The position numbers and the translations under genes were made by a program. Below are positions 1 to 10,190 of a stretch of DNA of 64,000 nt, piece by piece. This DNA is from Photobacterium sp. GJ3 (GTDB lineage Bacteria; Pseudomonadota; Gammaproteobacteria; Enterobacterales; Vibrionaceae), in the NCBI RefSeq assembly GCF_018199995.1, contig NZ_CP073578.1, positions 2,728,001 through 2,792,000 on the forward strand. The letters run 5' to 3'. The notes under the pieces are model-generated. The model was not told the DNA's origin. It saw only the letters and a program-made list of their open reading frames with translations, and did not search any database. Every line of letters begins with the position of its first letter. Position 1 is the first letter of the stretch.

Positions 1-1559
1 AGATACGCGCGATAGAACACCGACATCTGTTTGATCAGGCGCTGATAATGTTCCGCACTCAGCGGATACTGATGGATATCGGTAAAGCCCTGTTGCCAGA
101 CTGCAGCCAAGCGGTCGGGTTGCCCGCTGTTGATTGCCTTCGCCAGTTGTCCGATCCCGGAGAGCGCATGAAAACGGTAACTCTTTTGCAGTACACACAA
201 ACAGTCAGCCACCGGGCTGGGCGCAGTCGCCTGTCCGGCTGAGAGTGCGTACCCTGTCATCTCGCTCAGTTGCCGGGCCTGTGCCAGGCTGTAACCCTGC
301 CGGGCAAACGCACAGATATCTCCCAGCACCGCGCCAGCTTCCACCGAGGCCAGCTGATCTTTATCGCCCAGCAGGATCAGCTTGGTCTGCGGAGGCAGCG
401 CTTCCAGCAATCGGGCCATCATCGGCAGATCCACCATGGAGGCTTCATCCACCACCAGCACATCTGCGTGCAGCGGGTTCCCGGCATGATGACGAAAAGC
501 CGCGCGACCCGGAATCGCGCCCAGCAGGCGGTGTAAGGTACTGGCCTGTGTCGGGATCTCGGCCTGAACCGCGGGAGACACCGGCAGCGACTGGACCGCT
601 TTACCAATGGATTCTGTCAGCCGGGCGGCTGCTTTTCCGGTCGGCGCAACCAGAACGATATGCGGCACCAGCGCTGGATCGATATGCTCAGCGTCAGGCT
701 GATGCTGCACCACCAGTGCAGCCAGCAGTTTGGCAACTGTGGTGGTTTTACCGGTTCCGGGTCCGCCGGAAATCACCGCAAACTGACGGCTCAGTGCAGT
801 GGCAGCCGCGACTTTCTGCCAGTTCAGACAAACCGCATCCGGGATCAGGCCCGCCAGCGGCGCCAGATCAGAAAATCGCTGGGCGCTGCTCAGCACCTGG
901 TCAATCGCAGGCCAGTCGAGCGCATCCGGGGCAACGATATCCAGCTGATCACACACCAGTGTTCGCCGCTGCGACGGTGTATCGGCCGCCGTTTTTCTCA
1001 GCGCTGCCAAGGCCTGAAACAAAGCCACATCATTGCGGCAGAAAAGTTCGTTGAGGATCCCGATCTGCTGCACCGCTTCCGCAGCGGCCCCCCCCTGCCC
1101 GGCAGACGCCAGCAAACGCATCGCAACCGTCTGTTCATCCTGCCAGTACCGATGCAGATAAAGCCGGTCTTCCCTGAGCACCAACGGCGTCGGCTCCGAA
1201 CCATCAGACACCGCTACCGAACGGTTCAGCGCCTCGGGCCAGAGTTCAGGCTGATGCCAGACTTCCGGCAACAGAGACAGCAATGGTGCAGCATTCGCCT
1301 GAGACAGCCCGAGCAAGGGGCCTTTCTGCGCCGACAGGGGCAAACAGACATGGCCGCGTCCCAGCTCCTGGCTGACCCAAACGGCAGCCAGTGCCAGCAA
1401 GGGCATCGTGTCCTGTGTTTCCTGTCCGTCCACAGAGTCACAGATAAACTTGGCAAACTGAACGTCCAGCGCGCGAAGCACTCCCCGTTGCACCAGCCCA
1501 TCAAGTGCGCTCAGCATGCCGGCAGATTCAGTGAGCGGATTTGTCATCAGCAGGGTCAT
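1..1559 (-). CDS. recD: RecD, exonuclease V alpha subunit (C-terminus cut by window edge)
   Basis: RecD is the 5'-3' helicase subunit of RecBCD, which processes double-strand breaks for recombination. The reading frame is open from the ATG at 1559 to the window edge, about 519 codons; E. coli RecD has about 608, so the end is missing. The N-terminus (LVQRGVLRALDVQFAKFI) matches the RecD start. Walker A GGPGTGKT lies near residues 265-272 and the helicase motif VVDEASMVD near 367-375. The start ATG overlaps the recB stop as ATGA, so the two are translationally coupled in a recC-recB-recD order. The identification is secure. Confidence 0.95.
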   Translation of the reverse strand, partial: MTLLMTNPLTESAGMLSALDGLVQRGVLRALDVQFAKFICDSVDGQETQDTMPLLALAAVWVSQELGRGHVCLPLSAQKGPLLGLSQANAAPLLSLLPEVWHQPELWPEALNRSVAVSDGSEPTPLVLREDRLYLHRYWQDEQTVAMRLLASAGQGGAAAEAVQQIGILNELFCRNDVALFQALAALRKTAADTPSQRRTLVCDQLDIVAPDALDWPAIDQVLSSAQRFSDLAPLAGLIPDAVCLNWQKVAAATALSRQFAVISGGPGTGKTTTVAKLLAALVVQHQPDAEHIDPALVPHIVLVAPTGKAAARLTESIGKAVQSLPVSPAVQAEIPTQASTLHRLLGAIPGRAAFRHHAGNPLHADVLVVDEASMVDLPMMARLLEALPPQTKLILLGDKDQLASVEAGAVLGDICAFARQGYSLAQARQLSEMTGYALSAGQATAPSPVADCLCVLQKSYRFHALSGIGQLAKAINSGQPDRLAAVWQQGFTDIHQYPLSAEHYQRLIKQMSVFYRAY

Positions 1560-4500
1560 CAGGCGGTTTCTCCCGTCTTCATTTTTCCGTCGATCAGCAT
1601 TTCCAGTTCCGTCAGCAGCGCCAGACTCGGGCGGGCGTGAAAAATACCGCTGTTATCTTCACTGCGCACCCCGCGCAGAAACAGGTAATATACGCCGCCA
1701 AAATGCTGTTCATAATCATAATTTGCCTGACGGCTTTTCAGGAAGCGGTGCAGCGCGAGTGCATACAACTGATACTGAAGATCGTATCTGTGCTCACGCA
1801 TCGCCGTATTCAGTGCTTCACCGCGGTAGTCATCGTGGCTGTCGCCCAGCCAGTTCGATTTCCAGTCCAGCACGTAGTATTTTCCCTGATGCTCAAACAC
1901 CAGATCGATAAAGCCTTTCAGCATGCCACTGACCGTTGCAAAGCCCAGCTCCCCGGCTTTGGCCGACAGAGTGTCGTGCCGGGCCAGTGTTTTATTCAGT
2001 AATGCAGACGAGAGCAATTGAATCGGCAGCATGAATTCCATTTCAACCAGACGCTGTGCCGGTGTCAGCGCAGACAAGCGAAGGTGTTCGCCATCCAGCG
2101 CACAGTTCAGCACCTGAGCCAGCAGTTCCTGTAAGACCGGCAACCAGTCGGCGTCGTAGTTTTCCTGTCGCAGCAGTTCGAGAATCACCGCTTGAGTGGC
2201 CTCGCTGTCCGGGGCTTCGGTAAATTCAATCTGCTCAAACAGGGTGTGCAGGAAAGTGCCGGGACGCGCCCCTTTCGGGAAAGTAAAAATGCTGCGCGCC
2301 GGTTCGCTGTACTCTTGCTCGCCTTCATCCTCCCGCTGACTGTCCTGCGCTGAATCCGTATCAAACCCCGGCAGTTCACTGGTGGCATCCAGCGCCGTAT
2401 GCCCCTGTTTCACCAGAGATGAATAGCTGGTGATCCACCAGCGATGTTCGACCGGATGTTCAAAAACAGATGCCACCGGGTCGGGCTGTTCGTCCGCCAC
2501 CGGCTCCCAGAGATGCTCTGGCCGTGCCGGGGGTTCAGCGACACAGATATCCTCACTTTCCGCCAGTTGATTGAGTGCAGCGGCCAGTTCTGCCAGACCG
2601 CCCTGCTGCCCGTTCTGAACCAGGTGACCAATGGCAGACAGATGCAGGCCGGTCGGCTCTTTGGTGCTGCGACCATTGCGCAGCGGTGCCATGCCGACAT
2701 AACAACCATAAACCGCACGGGTCAGTGCCACATAAATCAAACGTAAATCTTCTGCCAGCCGCTCCTGTTCCGCCAGTGCCAGACTAGCTTCCGCACCGCT
2801 GACATCCAGCACGGCCTGCTGTGATTCCGCATCATGAAACAGGGCCGTTTCGGTACTGCGGTAACTGCAGACAAAAGGCAGGAACACCAGATCGTATTCC
2901 AACCCTTTGGATTTATGGATGGTGACGATTTGCACCAGATTGCTGTCGGATTCCAACCGAAGCTGCTGTTCATCACTGTTGCCATTGGGCGTTTCAATGT
3001 GTTCTGCCAGCCAGCGGATCAGGGCCTGATCACTGTCCAGGGTCTGGCTGGCCTGTTGCAGCAGTTCGCCGAGGTGCAGCACATCGGTCAGCCTGCGCTC
3101 ACCGCCGTTTTCTCCCAGCAGCCGCTCGGCAATCTGACGCCGGGTCAGCACATGACGCAGCATCGGCAGCACCCCTCGCCGCAGCCACAAGGTCCGGTAA
3201 TCCCGGAATTCTGCAATCCAGCGTTCCCACTCATCTTCTTCATTGTTCAGCCGGTCCAATTGCCGGGCACTGAGCGCAAACAAAGGCGTCGCTACCGCAG
3301 CACGCAATGTGCTTTCCTGCTCCGGGTGCTGCACGGCGATCAGCAGACGAAACAGATCTGTCGCTTCCTGGCTGGCAAACACACTGTCACGATTCGACAA
3401 ATAAACACTCGGGATGCCTTGCGCGGCCAGTGCCTCACGCACCCGCGCTGCTTCTGCGCTGGTCCGGACCAGTACGGCAATATCTCCGGCAGCGACCGGA
3501 TGAGCCGTTTCGCCGTTCACCAGCATTGCATCGCCTTGCGCAGCCTGCGTCAGAATTGTCTGGATCTGCGCTGCGGTTGCCTCTGCCATCACAGACAGAT
3601 AATCGCCTTTGCTGACGGGTGCATCCGCTGACTGATGCCAGAAACAGAGCGCGGGTTGCCGCTCACCATGCAGCAGCCAGTGACGCCCGGCGGCTTTAGG
3701 ACTGGGCTGAACCGGCAAAAATGCAATGTCGCTGTCGTACACAAAGGGGCTGTCGGGCCGCTCAAACACCCGGTTGGCTGCCGCAACCATGCCTGCGGTC
3801 GAGCGCCAGTTGGTTCCCAGTGTGTAATGCGCGCTGACCTGCCGCCGGGCGCGGATATAAGTGAAAATATCCGCCCCCCGGAAAGCATAAATCGCCTGTT
3901 TGGGATCCCCGATCATGAAGAGCCCGGAACAGGATGCCGCCGGAGCCTCAGGCTCAGCCGGTGGCATATAGACCGTGCTGAAAATCTGATACTGCAAGGG
4001 ATCCGTATCCTGAAACTCATCAATCATGGCGACCGGATACAAATGTCGAATCCGGGCTGCCAGTGCTCCCTGACCGGATTCAGCATCGGTTTGCAGCGCT
4101 GCGGCAAGCTGAGTCAGCAGATCATCAAACGACAACCAGCCCTTGCGTTTTTTCGCCTCGGTCAGCAATTCCCGGCAAGCCTGGATCGCATGGGCCAGCA
4201 CGGGTTCCCGCACACTGGGCGGTGATGCCAGCAGATCGTGAATCGCAGTAAAAACCGGATGCTCAGGCAGCACGCCTTTGGGCGTTTTCTCAGCCAGTAC
4301 CGTCTGATCAAACTTTTCCAGCGCTTTCGGCAGGCTGTAGTCCATCGTCGGCTGTACCGCCCACTGCCCAACCTCATCCAGCGCTTTCGGCAGGCTGATT
4401 TTGGTATAACTGCGCTTGTTCACCCCTGAGTTCTGGATCAGATCAAGAAAATCTGCAGCATGGGTCTGCCAGCCTTGCTTCACGGCTTCAATCCGTTGCA

Positions 4501-5203
4501 GGTTCTGCTGATGCAGCTGTGCCAGATCGCCCGACAAAGGGGGCGCCTTTAATGTGACTGGAGCGCCAGATAAAAAGGGATTAATTTCTTTCAGCAGCGC
4601 ATCAGGCGCTGGCCAGCAGCGGCGGATTTCATTGGCCAGTTCACGGGTTAACGGATAAAAATTTCGCCGCCAGTAGTCTGCCGCGACCTGTGCCCGCAAC
4701 TGGCTTTCTTCCGTGATGAATTCGTTGGTGAACAGACTGCCGGACTCAAATGCATTCTGAGTCAGCATCCGCTGACAAAAGCCGTGAATGGTGAAAATCG
4801 CCGCTTCATCCATCTGACGTTCGGCCTGTAATAAAATCGCCGCTGATCGGGCATGATCCGGCAGATCAGCCAGTAAGTGATTCAGAACGGGATCATCACT
4901 CGCCCCCCGGCTGAATGCCAGACGAGCCTCGTGGATCCGGCGGCGGATCCGATCCCGCAACTCCGCGGTGGCCGCTTCAGTAAACGTCACCACCAGAATC
5001 TGATCCACGGTGAGCGGATGCGGAAAAGCGGCGTCATGCTGGCCATGCCCCAGCAGTAAACGCAGATACAGACTGGCGATGGTAAATGTTTTTCCTGTGC
5101 CCGCAGAGGCTTCAATTAAGCGTGTCCCGTGCAGCGGAAAATGCATCGGCTCCAGCGGCTGAGGTACGATTACCGGATTTTCTGTCATTGGGGTCGCTGT
5201 CAT
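1559..5203 (-). CDS. recB: RecB, exonuclease V beta subunit (helicase/nuclease)
   Basis: RecB is the 3'-5' helicase and only nuclease subunit of RecBCD. About 1214 residues from the chosen ATG, close to E. coli RecB (1180). Walker A EASAGTGKT is at residues 31-39, the UvrD-type motif AMIDEFQDTDPLQY is in the first half, and VQIVTIHKSKGLEYDLVFLPF follows. The C-terminal nuclease signature GFIDLVF...YYVLDWKSN is complete. The frame stays open to 5287, but family alignment (the N-terminus should lie about 25-30 residues before LIEASAGTGKT) favours the ATG at 5203; another ATG is at 5188. The stop overlaps the recD start. Unlike in E. coli, no ptrA lies between recC and recB. Confidence 0.95.
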   Translation of the reverse strand: MTATPMTENPVIVPQPLEPMHFPLHGTRLIEASAGTGKTFTIASLYLRLLLGHGQHDAAFPHPLTVDQILVVTFTEAATAELRDRIRRRIHEARLAFSRGASDDPVLNHLLADLPDHARSAAILLQAERQMDEAAIFTIHGFCQRMLTQNAFESGSLFTNEFITEESQLRAQVAADYWRRNFYPLTRELANEIRRCWPAPDALLKEINPFLSGAPVTLKAPPLSGDLAQLHQQNLQRIEAVKQGWQTHAADFLDLIQNSGVNKRSYTKISLPKALDEVGQWAVQPTMDYSLPKALEKFDQTVLAEKTPKGVLPEHPVFTAIHDLLASPPSVREPVLAHAIQACRELLTEAKKRKGWLSFDDLLTQLAAALQTDAESGQGALAARIRHLYPVAMIDEFQDTDPLQYQIFSTVYMPPAEPEAPAASCSGLFMIGDPKQAIYAFRGADIFTYIRARRQVSAHYTLGTNWRSTAGMVAAANRVFERPDSPFVYDSDIAFLPVQPSPKAAGRHWLLHGERQPALCFWHQSADAPVSKGDYLSVMAEATAAQIQTILTQAAQGDAMLVNGETAHPVAAGDIAVLVRTSAEAARVREALAAQGIPSVYLSNRDSVFASQEATDLFRLLIAVQHPEQESTLRAAVATPLFALSARQLDRLNNEEDEWERWIAEFRDYRTLWLRRGVLPMLRHVLTRRQIAERLLGENGGERRLTDVLHLGELLQQASQTLDSDQALIRWLAEHIETPNGNSDEQQLRLESDSNLVQIVTIHKSKGLEYDLVFLPFVCSYRSTETALFHDAESQQAVLDVSGAEASLALAEQERLAEDLRLIYVALTRAVYGCYVGMAPLRNGRSTKEPTGLHLSAIGHLVQNGQQGGLAELAAALNQLAESEDICVAEPPARPEHLWEPVADEQPDPVASVFEHPVEHRWWITSYSSLVKQGHTALDATSELPGFDTDSAQDSQREDEGEQEYSEPARSIFTFPKGARPGTFLHTLFEQIEFTEAPDSEATQAVILELLRQENYDADWLPVLQELLAQVLNCALDGEHLRLSALTPAQRLVEMEFMLPIQLLSSALLNKTLARHDTLSAKAGELGFATVSGMLKGFIDLVFEHQGKYYVLDWKSNWLGDSHDDYRGEALNTAMREHRYDLQYQLYALALHRFLKSRQANYDYEQHFGGVYYLFLRGVRSEDNSGIFHARPSLALLTELEMLIDGKMKTGETA

Positions 5204-5540
5204 TTCGTCAACCTGTCTCTGAACTTGCCCGCTACGCTCGTCAAATGGACTCGTTGTAAAGCCATACCATGTCGACCTGACCAGCATAAATGTTGGAATT
5301 CATGTATTTCATACCGATGATTTTGTGATCACGAACCGGTTCGTCTTCGGATCGCCACATTTACTTCTGACTCATCTATCACTATGGGAGGTGTTTCACA
5401 TTTTCGGCCAAGCGCTTTCTGTAGTATCGCTGCCAAGAAATTTGGTCTACCTCTGGACCTTGTGGCCGACCGGTGAACACCCTACACCTCATAATGATTT
5501 TGCCGGCGGCCACCTCGCTCTCTGACCCTTTCAGCTTCAG
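5204..5540. other. recC-recB interval, no convincing gene, rich in inverted repeats
   Basis: This 337-bp gap separates two genes that are usually close together. No reading frame in it resembles a known protein. It contains a perfect 14-bp palindrome (ACGAACC/GGTTCGT, 5331-5344) and a GC-rich imperfect hairpin whose arms are 5462-5473 and 5503-5513. GGTGTTTCAC at 5390-5399 can also pair with GTGAACACC at 5473-5481. It may hold a separate recB promoter, an operator or a structured leader; nothing decides between these. Confidence 0.4.
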
Positions 5541-8500
5541 CTAGTCCACTTTTTCCAGTCGCTGTAACACTGGCAGCAAAACACGCTGTGCCCAGTGCAT
5601 CGCTTCCTCCGCCAGACCTTCAGACCACACCGGCCAGACCCGGGCGATATAGGCGTTACTGCCTTCACCACTGAACAGATAACTGTCCTGAAATGCTGCT
5701 GCCATCTTGGTGAACGCTTTTGCCTGACTGTCTTCATCGGTCAGCCAGTTGCCCTGCTTGTCCTGAAGGGCCTCCAGCCCCGCCAGTGCTGTTCTTGGAA
5801 AGTACGGGAAGGGATAAGACTGTCCGGCCAGATAACCATCCGTCAGAACCGACAAATGCTCCCGGGCTTCCGCCGGAGAAACCGGCCTGATCCGATAGTG
5901 GGTGTCGATGCCCAGCAGATGCGTCGGGGCTTCACTGCGCTGTGCCGCCAGAGCCAGATGTTCAATCCAGGCTTGCAGCAGATCCTGTGCCCGGATTTTC
6001 CCCGGTCTGAAATGAATCAGGCCGTCCTGTGTCAGGTGGCGCAGCCATCCCTGCAACTGCACCGGTCCGGAGGCAAGGGTCAGCGGGAGATCAATTTCCG
6101 CATCCTCAAGCGGATTGGACAGCAGCGCCAATACCTGTTCTGCCAGCGGCAGGATCTGTTGTTTTTCCTCTTCCAGCGTCAGCTCTCCGAAAGCCGCAAT
6201 CGGGAGCGCGCCCGCAGCATGCTGCCAGGCCTGAAAACGGGCCAGAGCATCCGGCTGGCGGTGCTGCGACAACAAAGTCGTCAGTAAATTTTCGCGCAGC
6301 TGATACCGTTGCAGTCCGTCCAGCGCGAACGGCTCTTCATCGGTCATCGCCCCTTCTGATGCTTCAAAATAGACTTTCAGCCGTCGATTGAAAAAGTACT
6401 GCACCGGTAAACGCCAGAAACGCTGCAACTCAGCCAGCTCCATCACAGACAGTTGGTTGGTGGATCCTTCAGAAGCCTCAAGGGAAAAAGCTGCCAGCGG
6501 CTCAGTCAGGAAGGTTTCCTGCCGGATCGGTTCGCGCCGGGCGGCTGGCAACCATTCCGAAGCATAGCTGGCCTGCGCCCCCAAAAACGCCTGCGGACTG
6601 AATGGTGTCAGCGAGTGATGGCGAGTCAGCCATTGCACCAGCCGTTGCCCGGATTCATCCGGCGATAACGCTTCATCACCGGCCACACAGAATCCCTGCT
6701 GGCAATAATCCAGTAACTCACTGAGCAGCACGGATGGCATTTTTTCACTGTTGTCCTGAATCGAGCGACCGACATAACTGATGTAAAGCTGCTGCTGTGC
6801 AGACAGAATCGCCTCCAGAAACAGATATCTGTCGTCATCCCGGCGAGATCGGTCTCCGGCGCGCTGGCGGCCCACCATGAGATCAAACCCTTCCGGGGCG
6901 ATGGTGCGCGGATACACGCCGTCATTCATGCCCAGCAGACACACCACCTGAAAAGGAATCGAACGCATGGGCATCAGCGTACAGAAGTTAATCTGGCCCG
7001 CGAGGAAACGCTGACTGACCCGTTCGCCACTGAGTTTTTCGTTCAGATAGTCGCGCATGATGGCAGGCGTCAGCGGCTCGCCGTATCCGGCATCCCCCAG
7101 CTGTAGCTCCAGCTGTTGCAACTTTTCCCGGATCAGACGCAGCACCAGTTCCCCTTCGGTATCAACCTCGAAAAAGTCGTCCAGCAACTGATTCAGAACG
7201 GCAAACCAGTCGCGGGCAGCATGAGACTGATTCAACACCCGGCGGTAACGGATCAACTGGTCCACAAACACGCTGAGTTGCCCGGCCAGCTCAGCCGCCA
7301 TCCCCTGAACTTCATCGTACGCCAGCATGCCCTGATACAGTCCGGCCTGCTGTGGCATGGCATAGCCCAGCAGCATCCGCTGCAAGCCAAACAGCCAGGT
7401 ATTCTGCTGTTGTGACGGCAACGCAAACTCGGGCGCGGTATTGCTGTCCAGCCCCCAGCGAATCCCCGCTTCCTCAATCCAGCGTTTGACCTGAACAAAG
7501 CGGGTACTATCCAGTCCAAACCGACGCATGATGGCCGGGACTTCCAGCATTTCTGTCAGCTCAGAAGCATGACAACGGCTGTTGGGTAGATCCAGCAGAC
7601 GCAGGAACGCCAGCAGAACCGGGTTTTCCTGATCCGCACTGCGATCCGAGATCGAGAAAGGCAGGTAACGATCCGGCGGGGCATTGCCGAACACGGCCTG
7701 GATATAAGGGCTGTACGCATTGATGTCCGGCACCATGACCACCATGTCCCGGGGGGACAACGCCGGATTGGCATCCAACATCGCCAGCAGGTTGTCATGC
7801 AAAACTTCCACCTCCCGCATGGGTGAATGGCAAACCTGCACCGAAAGCGAACGATCCGCCGGACTCAGAGCCATCTTGTGCTGACTGTCCGCCAGCAGCT
7901 GATCCTTCACCCGGTCATCCAGATTGAGAATATCGGACTGAATGGCGTGCAGCAGGCTGTCCGGCGTCACATCAACAAAGGCGTCGACTTCAAACGCTTC
8001 CAATTCAGAAAGCAGAAAAAGGTTATCCCGGCCAAGCTTGCCCAGAGACGCCAGCAAGGTATTCCCCACGGCGGCGTCCTGCAGGGTCTCGTCGGTGACA
8101 TTATCTTCCAGCGTACCTTTCAGCATCCCCACTTCACCGGCAACCTCACTGTGTTCCTGCTGCCAGATCACCTGCTGTCGCTGCCGTGCCGCCAGACGCG
8201 CAAGATACTTGCGATCTCGCACATCGCCCCAGTAATGGCGGCAGGGGTTGGTAAACATCAGATGTACGTCAATGTGTTTGCCAAGCGCCGCCAAGGCATC
8301 CATATACCGGGGCGGTAAGGCAGAGATTCCGAAGACGAATAAGCGTTTGGGCAGTGAATCCGGCAAGGAAGTGCCTGAGCGAGCGTAGCCTGCCAGCGTC
8401 TCTATGAATTGTTCATAAAGGTTTGCCCGGTGATACGGCGATTGTCCCTGTCCCAGAATATGGTCATACAGCGCCTGCCAGAGGATCGGCTGCCAGGGAT

Positions 8501-8984
8501 GTTCTGCCGTCAGTTCCGGATCCACCTCCCCGGACTCCCAGGCCTGAATCCACTCCGGACGGTACACCAGATACTGATCAAAAATATCGGCAATTTTGGC
8601 CGACAGCTGATAGCGGCGCTGCTGATCATCATCCGATTCCAGATAGCGTTTTAAGGGCAGGAATTCAGGTTTGTCCAACTGGCCGGGCAACACGCTCATC
8701 AGGGCCCAGGTCATGGCTTCTTTGTTGAAGGCGCTTCGTGCAGGCACATCCGGCAAGACTTTGGTGAACATATCCCAGATAAAGGTAGCTGGCAGCGGGA
8801 ATGCAATATTGGCAGCCACGCCCAGTGACTGTGCCAGCTCCAGTTTCAGCCATTGCGACATGCCCGGACTCTGGACCAGTATCTGTTCCGGTATGAAAGG
8901 GTTCGACAGAGGATCACGACGAACCAGCTCAACAAGCAGCGATTTCAGCAGGTCCAGTTGATTGGAATGGTAGACAGTAAACAC
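5541..8984 (-). CDS. recC: RecC, exonuclease V gamma subunit
   Basis: RecC holds RecB and RecD together and recognises Chi through an inactive nuclease-like fold. 1147 residues against 1122 in E. coli. The N-terminus MFTVYHSNQLDLLKSLL matches the family start (MLRVYHSNRLDVLEAL), and the conserved block ILVQSPGMSQWLKLELAQ...IAFPLPATFIWDMF follows. The start codon is GTG at 8984; an ATG four bases upstream is out of frame. First gene of the rec cluster on the minus strand, 337 bp upstream of recB. Confidence 0.95.
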   Translation of the reverse strand: MFTVYHSNQLDLLKSLLVELVRRDPLSNPFIPEQILVQSPGMSQWLKLELAQSLGVAANIAFPLPATFIWDMFTKVLPDVPARSAFNKEAMTWALMSVLPGQLDKPEFLPLKRYLESDDDQQRRYQLSAKIADIFDQYLVYRPEWIQAWESGEVDPELTAEHPWQPILWQALYDHILGQGQSPYHRANLYEQFIETLAGYARSGTSLPDSLPKRLFVFGISALPPRYMDALAALGKHIDVHLMFTNPCRHYWGDVRDRKYLARLAARQRQQVIWQQEHSEVAGEVGMLKGTLEDNVTDETLQDAAVGNTLLASLGKLGRDNLFLLSELEAFEVDAFVDVTPDSLLHAIQSDILNLDDRVKDQLLADSQHKMALSPADRSLSVQVCHSPMREVEVLHDNLLAMLDANPALSPRDMVVMVPDINAYSPYIQAVFGNAPPDRYLPFSISDRSADQENPVLLAFLRLLDLPNSRCHASELTEMLEVPAIMRRFGLDSTRFVQVKRWIEEAGIRWGLDSNTAPEFALPSQQQNTWLFGLQRMLLGYAMPQQAGLYQGMLAYDEVQGMAAELAGQLSVFVDQLIRYRRVLNQSHAARDWFAVLNQLLDDFFEVDTEGELVLRLIREKLQQLELQLGDAGYGEPLTPAIMRDYLNEKLSGERVSQRFLAGQINFCTLMPMRSIPFQVVCLLGMNDGVYPRTIAPEGFDLMVGRQRAGDRSRRDDDRYLFLEAILSAQQQLYISYVGRSIQDNSEKMPSVLLSELLDYCQQGFCVAGDEALSPDESGQRLVQWLTRHHSLTPFSPQAFLGAQASYASEWLPAARREPIRQETFLTEPLAAFSLEASEGSTNQLSVMELAELQRFWRLPVQYFFNRRLKVYFEASEGAMTDEEPFALDGLQRYQLRENLLTTLLSQHRQPDALARFQAWQHAAGALPIAAFGELTLEEEKQQILPLAEQVLALLSNPLEDAEIDLPLTLASGPVQLQGWLRHLTQDGLIHFRPGKIRAQDLLQAWIEHLALAAQRSEAPTHLLGIDTHYRIRPVSPAEAREHLSVLTDGYLAGQSYPFPYFPRTALAGLEALQDKQGNWLTDEDSQAKAFTKMAAAFQDSYLFSGEGSNAYIARVWPVWSEGLAEEAMHWAQRVLLPVLQRLEKVD

Positions 8985-9080
8985 GCATCAGGCTCGCTTT
9001 CAGACAAGAATGACACGATTGTCTATCAAGGATGGCAGGGTGTAAACAGCGGCGCCTGTGACGGCCGCCGCCCTTTAGGT

Positions 9081-10058
9081 TCAGCCCGTTACATGCGGAC
9101 GCCAAAGCCCGGTCAGCGCTGAACAATAAAACGTCAGATACCGCACAATCACATATCCGACCACCACAGTGGCGATAAAGAGCTCAGCCAGCGCGAGTGT
9201 TTCGATCTGCCCTGCATAGTCCGATAATACCGACTGAGTGCTCATCCATTGCGCGGTTTTATACAAGGCTGTTGCCCCGATCACCATCGGAAACGTAAAA
9301 GCGGCATAGGCGGGCGTGAATGGCAGCCGCAGCAAGCGGACCAAAGCCAGATAGATAACCATTGTCATCAGCAGACCGATACTTGCCAGCAAAGCAACCA
9401 TGAGGACTGACGGTTGTGCAGTCACCGTCAGATACCCCGCCAGCGACAGACTCGCAGGCGCGGCCAGAATCGCGATGGTTGGTTTTGCCGCATCCGGCAC
9501 CTCGTGACAGAAAATCAGACGATAGATCATCACGGGCAGCATCAGGGCATAAGCACTCAGCCCGAACACCAGCAGCCCATGTGCCAGCGGCGACATGATT
9601 CCACCCGGAAAGGCCACATCCGCCACAATGATCCCGACAGGCGGCACGAACCAGCTTGGCACCATGTGATGAAGCGAAAACCCGGACAAGCGATGATAAA
9701 TAAAACAAACCAGAAAAATCAGATGCATGACCACAGCCCCCAGCCAGATGATCTGACCGGTCAACGGCAGGAACGGCCCCATCGCATGAGAAATCACCAT
9801 CAGGGCCATCGAGAAGGTCGGCACGACACTTCCGACGACCGGGTGCTTGAGATCCTGCCATAACAGGTTCGGATGCAGCACAAACTTCACGGCCAGTCCC
9901 AGCAAGAGGGCCGCCGCAATCATGGCACCACCAAGTTGTGCGAACCCGTGAAAGGGCAACGCGTTTTCCCAGCACCAGCCCAGACTGGCGATCGCCAGTG
10001 CCAGACCAGCCATCGGCGTCGGTACTGCTGCAATCTTTTCTTTCCAAACCTGACCCAT
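9081..10058 (-). CDS. TDT-family (TehA/SLAC1-like) inner-membrane transporter
   Basis: About 325 residues with roughly ten hydrophobic segments and almost no extramembrane domain, typical of the tellurite-resistance/dicarboxylate transporter (TDT) family, which includes TehA, Mae1, plant SLAC1 anion channels and fungal Ssu1 sulfite exporters. The motif MVPSWFVPPVGIIVA in mid-protein is characteristic. The ATG at 10058 has GAGGAG seven bases upstream and is preferred over the in-frame ATG at 10073. It is divergent from a YeiE-like LysR regulator (132 bp between starts), which is probably its regulator. The substrate cannot be read from the sequence; an anion such as sulfite or a dicarboxylate is an inference. 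Confidence 0.8.
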   Translation of the reverse strand: MGQVWKEKIAAVPTPMAGLALAIASLGWCWENALPFHGFAQLGGAMIAAALLLGLAVKFVLHPNLLWQDLKHPVVGSVVPTFSMALMVISHAMGPFLPLTGQIIWLGAVVMHLIFLVCFIYHRLSGFSLHHMVPSWFVPPVGIIVADVAFPGGIMSPLAHGLLVFGLSAYALMLPVMIYRLIFCHEVPDAAKPTIAILAAPASLSLAGYLTVTAQPSVLMVALLASIGLLMTMVIYLALVRLLRLPFTPAYAAFTFPMVIGATALYKTAQWMSTQSVLSDYAGQIETLALAELFIATVVVGYVIVRYLTFYCSALTGLWRPHVTG

Positions 10059-10190
10059 GGCTTCACTCCTCATGTCAGAGCACTATTAATTTTTCTGTTG
10101 ATAAAGCCAGTGTACTGAAGCAGGATGATTTAGAATAATTGAATAAATTGAAACTCAGGTTAAATTTTACTGAACACATATCGAGGTCTG

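Noticed and set aside
134-1640. Two long plus-strand frames of about 300 codons opposite recD
   Set aside because: Low-complexity Arg/Pro/Gln/His-rich translations with no family resemblance; they mirror the recD coding strand, whose minus-strand frame is continuous and clearly RecD.
5325-5525. A 66-codon plus-strand frame in the recC-recB gap
   Set aside because: No ribosome site and no recognisable domain; it overlaps several inverted repeats better read as DNA or RNA structure.
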